From contig CBDDPZ010000007.1 of assembly GCA_965232575.1 (NCBI GenBank), positions 992,001 through 1,056,000 on the forward strand: a stretch of DNA of 64,000 nt, read 5' to 3'. The notes beneath the pieces are model-generated. The model did no database searches, had not been told where the DNA came from, and saw only the letters and a list, made by a program, of their open reading frames with translations. The position numbers and the translations under genes are program-made. Below are positions 34,911 through 45,423 of this stretch, one piece after another. This DNA comes from Bin5 sp965232575. GTDB taxonomy: Bacteria; Chloroflexota; Anaerolineae; Caldilineales; Caldilineaceae. Position 1 is the stretch's first letter; each line of letters opens with the position of its first letter.

Positions 34911-35012
34911 AGGTGCAGTCCAGATTTGGGGTTGTCAGGCGTAGCGCGCTACAGGTCCCCGGGTAACTCCCCGGATGCAGCCGGAAACTCACCCCCATTT
35001 GGGATAGACCCC
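34911..35012. repeat. MITE-like inverted-repeat element, copy B
   Basis: Same element as at 23178-23282, in the same orientation. Shared blocks include CCAGATTTGGGGTTGTCAGG, then GTAGC..GCTACAGGTCCC and GGGTAACTCCCC. Here the central palindrome is perfect (GTAGCGCGCTAC) while the outer ends are more worn (right end GGGATAGACCCC). No open frame. Two copies 11.7 kb apart suggest a dispersed family. Confidence 0.8.
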
Positions 35013-35143
35013 TTCTCAATGGGAATTATATACAATGCTTGACAATGTCCTTTTGTCCAGCCGGGGAAGCGGTAACATGAGGCTGGATGCCGTTCCGTGA
35101 AGATCTATTCCATGACGATCTATGAAGCAAGAATGTGCATATT

Positions 35144-35159
35144 GTGGGACCTGTCCCAC
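35144..35159. repeat. Short palindrome left of the transposon
   Basis: GTGGGAC and GTCCCAC separated by CT. It lies 80 bases outside the transposon's left end. Possibly a hairpin of the minus-strand transcript or a chance element. Confidence 0.35.
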
Positions 35160-35238
35160 TTCGTGATTGACGCACGAAGACGCACGGCATCCCAGCCCCT
35201 ATCCAGTCTCTGTTTGTCAGGCTCGCCGGATTCAGGTA

Positions 35239-35261
35239 GGGAATTAGTAGTTTGGGACTTG
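35239..35261 (+). repeat. Transposon left terminal inverted repeat
   Basis: 23 bases starting GGGAATTAGTAGTTTGGG. It matches the reverse complement of the right end except at 35253 (T here, C there). Confidence 0.92.
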
Positions 35262-35308
35262 TCCTTAGCTAGAACCAGAATTGTGAAGGCAAGCATTTGA
35301 GTCTCCTG

Positions 35309-36666
35309 CTAATCGAGGATTCCTTGCTGTTTCAAGGCGACAACGAGTTCAGCCTGAGTGCCAGCCCCTTTCTTGCTGTTACAAGCGTTGCAGAGAAGTT
35401 GGAGGTTATCAATGTGATCAGTGCCACCCTTAGAGACTGGGATGACATGATCGATGGTGAAATTCTGAAAGGGGAAAGTGATACGACAGCCGTTACAGAT
35501 TCCCTCTTGGCGTCCAAAGAGTGTGTGCTTGTGCGTCTTGTAAGGCGGCAACTCGCCTACGTCGGTACGCTTGGGAACATCTTCACGGTGAATAAAATCG
35601 TAGAGAAGTGGTCCCTCTGCCTGTATCCGTTGACGTACAAGTTTGGCCGCAAGCGGGGAGAGATCAATGCCGACCCATTGACGGTTAAGACGGTCAGCGG
35701 CTACACAGGCTGTAGCACAACCACAAAAAGGATCAAGCACAACATCGTCCTCGTTGCTGCTGGCCTTGATAATGCGTTCCAGTAAGGCTAAAGGTTTCTG
35801 TGTAGGATAACCTGTTCTTTCCTTTCCAGAAGCCATCGAAATATCTGTCATTACATCTGTTACTAATTTGCCCTTGCTGTCTTTTAGATAAACCTTGCGA
35901 CCTGGAATTTTTCCTTTGGGGGGCCAATATATGCGATCATCTTCATCTAATTCCTTAAGGCGTTCAAGAGGGAATTTCCAAACATCGGTAACACCTCGGT
36001 AAGTGTAGTCATAACCTCCACCGGACAAAGTTCTAGCATGTAATAGGGCAGTTCTGAATCGCCCCCTTTTGTCAGTATACCGATAAGTATTGGCAACGTA
36101 TTTTTCATCTAAAGGTGTTCTTTGTGGGTTCCAAGTTGCCCCTTGCGGCGCATAAAATAAGAGTCTGTCTGAGACTCTACTGTATTTCTTTGCGTCATTA
36201 TGAGAGCCGTAGCGTTGCCAAACAATTTCGTTTCGATAAATGTTTTCCCCAAACACCGAATCCATGAGGAGTTTTAGATAATGGCTGGCGGTTGGATCAC
36301 AATGCAAATAGATCGATCCTTTTGGCTTGAGCAGTCGCCGCATTTCTAACAACCGAACACCCATCATAATAAGATAGGACTGCATACCTTTACCGTGAGA
36401 TTCTCTGGCCGCATCGATAATGGCATATAGGGCTAGATGTTGCTCAGCTATTTCCCCGTGCCAAGCCATATCTATATCGTCTAGCGTCCATGTATCTTTG
36501 AATGCTGCCCCCGCAGCTTCAGAACCGATTGGGCTGCATAATTCTGATTAGAATTGAACGGCGGGTCAAGATAAATCAGGTCTACCGATTCGGAATTCAT
36601 GCCGCGCATAATGTCGAGGTTGTCGCCAGTCCACATGGTGCGGTTTTCCCAGTTAGGCTTACTCAT
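35309..36666 (-). pseudogene. DNA methyltransferase fused to HNH endonuclease, one-base frameshift (transposon passenger)
   Basis: Beta-class DNA methyltransferase: DPPFNSNQNYAA near residue 35, HGEIAEQHLALYAII, YPTQKPLALLERI and LDPFCGCATA. The last 75 or so residues are an HNH nuclease with paired cysteines: CNGC, then FTIDHVIPVSKGGTDH and NLQLLCNACNSKKG. So modification and cutting domains sit in one chain. The start ATG at 36666 overlaps the transposase stop (ATGA). The frame breaks at a run of three C on the coding strand (36531-36533); a fourth C would restore GSEAAGAAFKDTW and a single open frame. It is therefore either a recent inactivation or an assembly/sequencing error. No other damage is visible. 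Confidence 0.85.
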
Positions 36667-37529
36667 ACTGTCATCGCTCCTTGCAGGAAGTTGTTGAAGG
36701 CGTTGGCACTGTTCCGATGATTGTACTTGTAGCAGGCTTCGACAATGTAAGCCGTCGCGTGTGCTTTGCTATAGTGATGGTGCTGTCCAAAAATTGCCCG
36801 CTTGACGAAACTCCAGAAGCCTTCTGTGTTGGTATGAATCAGCCCATCCACAAAGGCGACCGCATGGTTGATTGTGAAGTGCGGAACCCATTCGTGCATA
36901 CGATTATAGCCAGGGAATTCGTCTGTAATCAGTACCGCGTCATCAGCCTTGACTACACTACTCAAAAACGCTTTGAGAGTCTTGCCAGTGACCTTTTCGG
37001 TTGGCTTGGCAACGATCTTGCCGTCGCGGACAACAGCGCCGATAACCGTCTGCTGCTTCGTGCCTCGCCCGCGCTTGGGCGGATCATCGTCATCGTGCTT
37101 CTTGCTGCCATCGGTAGTAACCCAAATCTCGTCGGTTTCTACAATGCCATGCAGAAACACGCTGTCATCCACCATTGCCTTGCGGATACGCATTGCCATG
37201 TACCAAGCCGACTTCTGGTTCATATTCAGATCACGGGCAATCTGGCAACTCGATACCGACTTTTTGGCGTTCAGCAGGATAGCGATAGCAACAAACCATT
37301 TCTGCAAAGGAATCTTCGTTCCCTGAAAGATGGTGCCAGACAAGACGTTGAAACTGGACTTGCATTTGTGGCAGTTCCACCGTCCTACACGGCCTTTCGT
37401 GTTGGTACGGGCAACATCATCACTGCCACAAAGTGGGCATTGCGGCTCCTCACCCCATCGGGCGGTTTCGAGATGAGCAATACAGGCTTCTTGTGTGGGG
37501 AACTTGTTGCAAACTGTAATCAAATCCAT
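36663..37529 (-). CDS. IS1595-family transposase (ISXO2-like)
   Basis: Moves the surrounding element. 288 residues: an N-terminal zinc ribbon (CPLCG and CHKC, about 34-57), a helix-turn-helix region around KSVSSCQIARDLNMNQKSAW, and the catalytic core with ETDEIW (first Asp), ITDEFPGYN (second Asp), then HTNTEGFWSFVKR carrying the Asn and Glu of the family. Complete, without frameshift, so the element may still be active. The start ATG at 37529 lies 64 bases inside the right inverted repeat. Its stop overlaps the passenger gene. Confidence 0.94.
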   Translation of the reverse strand: MDLITVCNKFPTQEACIAHLETARWGEEPQCPLCGSDDVARTNTKGRVGRWNCHKCKSSFNVLSGTIFQGTKIPLQKWFVAIAILLNAKKSVSSCQIARDLNMNQKSAWYMAMRIRKAMVDDSVFLHGIVETDEIWVTTDGSKKHDDDDPPKRGRGTKQQTVIGAVVRDGKIVAKPTEKVTGKTLKAFLSSVVKADDAVLITDEFPGYNRMHEWVPHFTINHAVAFVDGLIHTNTEGFWSFVKRAIFGQHHHYSKAHATAYIVEACYKYNHRNSANAFNNFLQGAMTV

Positions 37530-37592
37530 CGGGCATTTCCTTGTGTTCAGAATCGTAACCGTTCAATAAACACAGTATACCCGATCACTTGT

Positions 37593-37615
37593 CAAGTCCC
37601 GAACTACTAATTCCC
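37593..37615 (-). repeat. Transposon right terminal inverted repeat
   Basis: Plus-strand sequence ends ...ACTACTAATTCCC at 37615; its reverse complement begins GGGAATTAGTAGTTCGGG. It is followed directly by TTCAGGAA, the second target-site copy. Confidence 0.92.
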
Positions 37616-37638
37616 TTCAGGAATGTGCCCAACCCAGC

Positions 37639-38436
37639 CTATATTTGTACCTGAATCGCGCTGCCACTCTCATAGCGGCGCAGGCCGCGATAAAAGACAA
37701 AGACAGCCAGAAAAAGAAAGACCCCGCCGCCGACGCAGATCTGAACCAACTGCAACAGGTCAAACCTGCGCACAAATTCGGCGGGCAGCGCCCCGATGAA
37801 AGCTGCGGGGATCAGCGTAAACAAGAGCAGCTTGGCCGTTCCATCGAAGAGAGTAATCGGGTAAAGAGAAAAAGTGACAATGGCGTTGAACGCATTGGCC
37901 GTCAACAGGCTTGTATTGCCGATCCAGAAGGTAAGGCTTTGTACCAGGACGAGAAATGAGATGAGTACGGCAAGGGCAGCCAGGCAGCCCAGTGTAAAGC
38001 GCAGCACCATCAAGCCGTCGAACGAACCGGAAAAGATGATTGCGGCGCCAAAGCTGAACAGACCGTATGTGAAATCTCCGGCGGAAGACGCGTTGCTGCG
38101 GCTGGCCAGCGCGTGCAGTAGAACAGGACGGGGCAGCGACAGATAGTAGTCCATCTGCCCGTTGGCAATCAGCGACGACAGTCGGATGGCATTACCGAAA
38201 AGGTAAGTGCCGGCTCCAAAGCCGGTCGCTACAACGCCGAACAGGAAGAGCATGTCCACCAGATCCCAGCCGTTGATTTCTTCGAAGCGGGCGAAGAATA
38301 TGATCCAGAAGACGAAATAGATGGCATTGTTGAGCATCATCCCGACCACCTGCGTCAGGAAAGAGACCCGGTACTCCATTGCGCTGAGAAGATTCGTCTT
38401 CCACAACGCCAGCACAAAAGTGAAATGGCGGCTCAT
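37639..38436 (-). CDS. ABC-2 type permease (DUF990-like), subunit 1
   Basis: An integral membrane half of an ABC exporter; 265 residues, six hydrophobic segments. It opens MSRHFTFVLALWKTNLLSAMEYRVSF and holds ANGQMDYYLSLPRPVLLHALAS, patterns of the ABC-2 family found in pairs. The C-terminus is LRRYESGSAIQVQI. It ends 16 bases from the target site copy of the transposon. Three bases separate it from the second permease. Exported substrate unknown. Confidence 0.88.
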   Translation of the reverse strand: MSRHFTFVLALWKTNLLSAMEYRVSFLTQVVGMMLNNAIYFVFWIIFFARFEEINGWDLVDMLFLFGVVATGFGAGTYLFGNAIRLSSLIANGQMDYYLSLPRPVLLHALASRSNASSAGDFTYGLFSFGAAIIFSGSFDGLMVLRFTLGCLAALAVLISFLVLVQSLTFWIGNTSLLTANAFNAIVTFSLYPITLFDGTAKLLLFTLIPAAFIGALPAEFVRRFDLLQLVQICVGGGVFLFLAVFVFYRGLRRYESGSAIQVQI

Positions 38437-38439
38437 GGC

Positions 38440-39294
38440 TCAGCCCCCGTTTATTACCAGCCGCGCCACGGCCCGGCGGTAAATCACCCATACTACGCCG
38501 CCGACTACTGCCAGCCAGATGCTCTGTTGCAGCAAGACGTGACCCAGGCGCGCCAAGCTGGGGTCCACAAATAGTCTGGCAGGGCCGTAAATGATCCAGG
38601 CGAACGGCAGGTTGAGCGAGATGGTCTGCAACCAGGTCGGGAAGAAATCGAGCGGAATCAACACGCCTCCCAGCAATAGCAGGAACTTTTGGTAGATCCA
38701 GCGAAACGCATTGGTTTCTTCGACAACAAACGCGCTCAGGCCGATCAGCGCGGAGAAGCAGAAGTCCAGCAGCCAGGAAAGACCCACCGCGGCGCCGGCG
38801 AAAATCCAACCGGTGATCCCCGGCGGCGGGCCCACCATCAGCCAGACGACCGCACTGCCGATTATCAGATTTCCGCCAAAAGCAAGGACGCTGTCACCCA
38901 GCCCGGCGGAGAAGTGATAGAGGATGAAGTTGAACGGCTTGTTGAGCAGATAGGCGACACTGCCGTCCTTCACTTGCTCCGAAATGGTCTCAGACAGATC
39001 CCGCTTGCTCAACATGACCGCCTCGGCCATCATCAGGTACCACATCGTATCCGCTAACGTTAGTCCGGCAATCGCGCGCGCGCCTGTCGCGCCGTATGTA
39101 ACCCGCCACAGGTTCATGAAGATCCACATGAAGAGGACGATCACCAGGCTGCGCCCCAGCAGGTCCATTGGGTAAGCAAGGCTGTTCAACAGCTGCGTGC
39201 GAAAGATCGCCCAGTATTTGCCTGCTACAGCGGCTGCCGAAGGATCGCGCACGCCACCCTCCGGAGAGAGGACACCGGCCTCTCTGCTATACAT
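38440..39294 (-). CDS. ABC-2 type permease (DUF990-like), subunit 2
   Basis: The second membrane half, 284 residues with six hydrophobic segments. Features include a polar N-terminus, YPMDLLGRSLVIVLFMWIFM, the sequence VKDGSVAYLLNKPFNFILYHF (shared in style with the ANGQMDYYLSLPRP of its partner) and GVLIPLDFFPTWLQTISLNLP. The two are distantly related paralogues. The start is ATG at 39294, two bases after the stop of the ATPase gene, consistent with one transcript. Confidence 0.88.
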   Translation of the reverse strand: MYSREAGVLSPEGGVRDPSAAAVAGKYWAIFRTQLLNSLAYPMDLLGRSLVIVLFMWIFMNLWRVTYGATGARAIAGLTLADTMWYLMMAEAVMLSKRDLSETISEQVKDGSVAYLLNKPFNFILYHFSAGLGDSVLAFGGNLIIGSAVVWLMVGPPPGITGWIFAGAAVGLSWLLDFCFSALIGLSAFVVEETNAFRWIYQKFLLLLGGVLIPLDFFPTWLQTISLNLPFAWIIYGPARLFVDPSLARLGHVLLQQSIWLAVVGGVVWVIYRRAVARLVINGG

Positions 39295-39296
39295 TC

Positions 39297-40283
39297 TCAG
39301 GCCTCCGTACGCGCGTATATGGCGCTGATCACATCCTCGAGTGAGGGCTCTGAAACGGTTACGTCCGCCAGGCTGCCCGCGGCCGCCAGGCCGCTGATCA
39401 CCGGCTCCACCGGCGTGATGCGTGTGTCAAAGCGCATCTTGGCTCCGTACCGCCCCACCTTAAGTATCTCCACGCCCGGCAAGCTGAAGTCCGGGGCCAG
39501 CTGCTGGTTGTAGCGCACGTCGACAGTCTTGACCGTCAGATAGCGCCGCTTAAGGGCGGATACCTTGTCGCGATAGACGATCTCGCCGTGGTTGACGATG
39601 ATCACGCGCCTGCACAGCGTTTCAATGTCGCCGGCATCGTGGCTCGTCAGCAGCACCCCCACGCCCTCCAGCTCGTTCATGCGTTGGATGGTCATCCGCA
39701 GGCGCTGCTTGGCGACCACGTCAAGCCCGATGGACGGCTCGTCCAACAGGAGAACGCGCGGCTTATGCAGCAGGGAGGCGGCCACTTCGCAGCGCATACG
39801 CTGGCCGAGGGAGAGCTTCCGCACCGGCGTCTCCAACAGCTCTTCAATTTCAAAGGCCTCGGCCAGGAAGCCGATGCGACGCTTCAGGGAACTGTCGTCG
39901 AGCTCGTAGATCTTGCCGAAGAGGTAAAACGTATCCACCGCCGGCAGGTGATACCAGAGCTGAGGACGCTGACCGAAAACAGAGCCAATCCGGAAGGCGA
40001 GATCCTGGCGCTGCCGCCACGGCACATGGCCTAACACCGTGGCTTCGCCGCTGCTGGGGTGGAGTATTCCCGTGAGGATCTTAATTGTGGTCGACTTGCC
40101 CGCGCCGTTAGGGCCGATGAAGCCCAACAGCTCTCCTTCCCTCATCTCGAAGGAGAGTCCGCGTACCGCTTCGACCGCCTGATACGCGGGCCGCCACAGC
40201 GCGCGCAAGCTTCCGCGCAGGCCTGCGGCCTTTCGCTTCATCTGAAATGTCTTGCGCAGATCGCGTACTGAGATAGCGGGCAT
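39297..40283 (-). CDS. ABC-2 exporter ATP-binding protein
   Basis: Powers the two permeases encoded behind it. 328 residues. Walker A GPNGAGKST at about residue 57, Q-loop IGSVFGQRPQLW, the signature KLSLGQRMRCEVAAS, Walker B VLLLDEPSIGLD and the switch His in LTSHDAGDI are all intact. The last 80 residues form the C-terminal domain common to ABC-2 ATPases (VRYNQQLAPDFSLPGVEILK). The start is ATG at 40283. It is the first gene of the three-gene operon; alaS diverges from it. Confidence 0.95.
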   Translation of the reverse strand: MPAISVRDLRKTFQMKRKAAGLRGSLRALWRPAYQAVEAVRGLSFEMREGELLGFIGPNGAGKSTTIKILTGILHPSSGEATVLGHVPWRQRQDLAFRIGSVFGQRPQLWYHLPAVDTFYLFGKIYELDDSSLKRRIGFLAEAFEIEELLETPVRKLSLGQRMRCEVAASLLHKPRVLLLDEPSIGLDVVAKQRLRMTIQRMNELEGVGVLLTSHDAGDIETLCRRVIIVNHGEIVYRDKVSALKRRYLTVKTVDVRYNQQLAPDFSLPGVEILKVGRYGAKMRFDTRITPVEPVISGLAAAGSLADVTVSEPSLEDVISAIYARTEA

Positions 40284-40470
40284 TGTCAGGTGTCCGACTC
40301 GAGAGAAATCCGTAAATCACCGGGGACGCGAACCCCTTGGTGAATCATCGAGAACAGGAGTACGAAAAGCATTTGCGTCATTATCAACGCGAATCAGGAT
40401 CAACACCAAGAATCAGGGCAAGTGAACCGTAAGCGGAGAGCCATGAAGTTTCCCTGATCGGCCCCGAATT

Positions 40471-40479
40471 TGCTACAAT
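40471..40479 (+). promoter_or_regulatory. Extended -10 promoter of alaS
   Basis: TGCTACAAT: TGn at 40471-40473 and TACAAT at 40474-40479. Predicted start near 40486, leaving a leader of about 80 bases. No good -35. The region 40284-40566 otherwise shows nothing; no T-box structure was recognised, though one was considered. Confidence 0.5.
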
Positions 40480-40566
40480 CGGCAAGCAGTTCGTGCGGTC
40501 GGCGTGCATGGCAGGGCCGGCGCCCCCGGACATGCCTGGACGATAGTCAGAATTCAAGCGAGGCGT

Positions 40567-43266
<2,700 letters not shown>

Positions 43267-43327
43267 AAGGCGTACGGGCTGCGCTTGCCTACTACGGCAG
43301 ACCTGATACGAAGGCCGGGTCAGTCCA

Positions 43328-44929
43328 GTGGCAGAGATCATAACCGTTGAACATGACATTAGAATTGAGGCCCTGCGCCAGCAGCTGGCGCGCATGGGGC
43401 GCGGGGCAGTGGCCGTAGTCCTGCCCAGTGGCTGCGCGCAATTGGAGAGCTTGCCCCGGCTGCGGTTGCTGCAACGTCAGTCTCAACTCCAGGGCCAGGC
43501 GTTGGCGTTGGTGACACAGAATCCGGCCATTCGCCAGAACGCCAAACGGTTGGGCATTCCTGTATTTGGCAGCGAAGCGGCCGTACGCTGGCGCCGCTGG
43601 GGCAAAGGCAGCGCCGCGCCCTACAACGAATCCAATCGATCCGGCACATGGCTGCCGGAGCCCCCTCACTGGCGCAGGGAAAACGGGTCGATCAAACCAA
43701 AGATGGCGGCGCGTCCTGACTTCGAACGCCTCCGTAAGCGCCGCATTCGCGCCGCTCGGCGCTATCAGGGCGCGACCCCACTTTGGCTGCAGCTCGTTGG
43801 ATACCTGTTTGCGGCCCTCTTCCTGGTCACGTTTTTGAGTGGATTCGTCTACTTCGTATTGCCCGCGGCCACGGTTACTCTTGTACCTGGTCAGAGGGCC
43901 CTTGAAACGACCTTACTTCTGACCGCCGACCCGCAGCTTGAAGCTACGGACCTGGAGCAAGGACTGCTGTCTGCGCGCCTGATTGAGACCACGGTCGAAG
44001 CAACAGGAACCGTATCCACGACCGGCAGCGGCTGGTCTGAGGTGGAACAGGCCAAGGGAAACGTAGTCTTCACGAACCAAACGAACCGAATGGTCCGGAT
44101 CCCAGCCGGCACGATCGTCTCCACCAGCACCGGTGATGATGTTGATTTCCGGATCCTTGAGGATCTCGAAATCGCCGGCCCACTTGGTACCCAGGCCGAA
44201 GTTGAAATTGAAGCGACTGAGCCAGGAATCGTGGGCAATGTACCCAGCAACAGGATCACCACAGTCGCTGGGGGTCTGCGCACTCGCGTGCGCGTTACGA
44301 ATCCGGAGGCCACCGCCGGCGGGACCAATGCCCGCGTGCGCCTGGTCACGCAGGAGGACAGGGACAGGTTGCTTGACCAGGTCTACACCGGTATCCGGGA
44401 AGTGGCCCATGAGAGGCTGTCGTCGGAACTGGGCCCGGATGAATGGATGCCGGAAGACATAATCCTCACCTACATCGTTGCCCAGTTTTTCGACCAGTTT
44501 AACGATGAACCTGCCGACGAACTCAATCTCACTCTTCGAGTCCTGATCCAGGGAAGCGCGATCAACCGGAGCGAATCCGAAGAGGCGGCCATGATAGCGC
44601 TGCGCAGCGAAGTGCCGGAACGCGGCCAGTTGGTGGCCGAATCGATCAGATTCATTGTCGAACCCAATACGGTCGTTACCGGGCGCACGTTGCGCTACTC
44701 CATGACCGCGAGCGGGAACTACGTCATCCCTATCGACGTGAGAGCCGTCAGCCGCGCCGTAACCGGTCTGAACATTGAGGAGGCGGCCCGCAGACTGCAG
44801 GAAGAGTGGTTGCTGGCCAGAGAGCCGGAATTCTACCAGGACCCCGCCTGGTTCGGCACGCTCCCCCAGATCGCCAGTCGCATCCAGGTCCGGGTCGAGT
44901 TAAGCGAAGCTGCGCGCAGCGGGCAGTAG
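43328..44929 (+). CDS. Membrane-anchored baseplate J/gp47-like protein
   Basis: 533 residues from GTG 43328, no known function. The N-terminal 110 or so residues are cytosolic-looking (GRGAVAVVLPSGCAQLES, ALVTQNPAIRQNAKRLGI, alpha/beta pattern). A basic stretch follows (RLRKRRIRAARRYQG), then one transmembrane segment at about 158-182. The rest lies outside the membrane and resembles baseplate J proteins: EIEATEPGIVGNVPSNRIT and the hallmark ATAGGTNARVRLVTQEDRDRLL. No phage-tail or contractile injection genes are near, so it is probably a cellular protein using this fold. It sits between alaS and ruvX. Family assignment by pattern. Confidence 0.68.
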   Translation: MAEIITVEHDIRIEALRQQLARMGRGAVAVVLPSGCAQLESLPRLRLLQRQSQLQGQALALVTQNPAIRQNAKRLGIPVFGSEAAVRWRRWGKGSAAPYNESNRSGTWLPEPPHWRRENGSIKPKMAARPDFERLRKRRIRAARRYQGATPLWLQLVGYLFAALFLVTFLSGFVYFVLPAATVTLVPGQRALETTLLLTADPQLEATDLEQGLLSARLIETTVEATGTVSTTGSGWSEVEQAKGNVVFTNQTNRMVRIPAGTIVSTSTGDDVDFRILEDLEIAGPLGTQAEVEIEATEPGIVGNVPSNRITTVAGGLRTRVRVTNPEATAGGTNARVRLVTQEDRDRLLDQVYTGIREVAHERLSSELGPDEWMPEDIILTYIVAQFFDQFNDEPADELNLTLRVLIQGSAINRSESEEAAMIALRSEVPERGQLVAESIRFIVEPNTVVTGRTLRYSMTASGNYVIPIDVRAVSRAVTGLNIEEAARRLQEEWLLAREPEFYQDPAWFGTLPQIASRIQVRVELSEAARSGQ

Positions 44930-44942
44930 TTTCCGTTTGCTG

Positions 44943-45410
44943 ATGACCCCACCCACCCTCTCCAAACCTGCAAAGCCGCAGGGCAAGGTAATGGCCTTGG
45001 ACGTGGGCGACGCCCGCATCGGCGTCGCCACTTGCGATCCACTGCGTCTGACCGTGCGCCCACTCCGCACCCTGCGCCGCCGCAACCGCCGTACCGACTT
45101 CGATGCCCTCGCCAAAATCTACGCAGAAGAGCAAGCTGTACTGATCGTGTGCGGGTTGCCCTACAACATGGATGGCAGCGAAGGTCCGCAAGCGCGCAAA
45201 ATACGCAACTGGGCAGCGCGCTTCAAGCGGGCGCTGCGTAACATCCGCGGCAGAGAAGTCCCCCTCGTTTTCTGGGATGAACGCCTCAGCAGCTTTGCCG
45301 CCGACGAGTGGATCGCCGAAGAAGGGTCGCACGCGGCTGGGCAGGACGCAGTCGCCGCGGCGGTTATTTTGCGCAGCTATCTGGATGTTCACAATCGCGA
45401 AGGCCGCTGA
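44943..45410 (+). CDS. ruvX: YqgF/RuvX-family putative pre-16S rRNA nuclease
   Basis: An RNase H-fold protein taken to trim the 5' end of pre-16S rRNA, first named for likeness to Holliday junction resolvases. 155 residues from ATG 44943 (TTG 44937 is possible; neither has a clear ribosome site). The core opens MALDVGDARIGVATCDPL, with the first catalytic Asp, then VCGLPYNMDGSEGPQA, WDERLSSFAADEW (Glu) and the last Asp in GQDAVAAAVILRSYL. Length and motifs fit. It converges with the glutamate dehydrogenase gene 13 bases away. Confidence 0.92.
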   Translation: MTPPTLSKPAKPQGKVMALDVGDARIGVATCDPLRLTVRPLRTLRRRNRRTDFDALAKIYAEEQAVLIVCGLPYNMDGSEGPQARKIRNWAARFKRALRNIRGREVPLVFWDERLSSFAADEWIAEEGSHAAGQDAVAAAVILRSYLDVHNREGR

Positions 45411-45423
45411 CAAGACCTGTCTG

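Larger units (their letters stand above)
34825..35238. other. Intergenic region with repeat copy B and the transposon's left flank
   Basis: About 400 bases with no supported gene. It holds the second MITE-like element (34911-35012), a TTGACA at 35039-35044 without a good -10, a short perfect palindrome (35144-35159), and the left target-site copy TTCAGGTA at 35231-35238. Confidence 0.6.
35239..37615 (-). mobile_element. IS1595-family transposon with DNA methylase-HNH passenger
   Basis: A 2377-base element bounded by 23-bp terminal inverted repeats (35239-35261 and 37593-37615, one mismatch) beginning GGGAATTAGTAGTT. It is flanked by TTCAGGTA on the left (35231-35238) and TTCAGGAA on the right (37616-37623), an 8-bp target duplication with one difference; 8 bp is the size known for IS1595. 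Inside are the transposase and, overlapping by four bases, a methyltransferase fused to an HNH nuclease. The intact ends point to fairly recent insertion, between the zinc-ribbon/M42 operon and the ABC-2 exporter, damaging no recognisable gene. Confidence 0.92.

Noticed and set aside
40284..40566. T-box or riboswitch upstream of alaS
   Set aside because: No T-box bulge sequence (UGGN with AGGGUGG context) or terminator/antiterminator pair was seen.
43328..44929. Part of a prophage or contractile injection system
   Set aside because: No tail, sheath, capsid or integrase genes flank it, and it has a membrane anchor.
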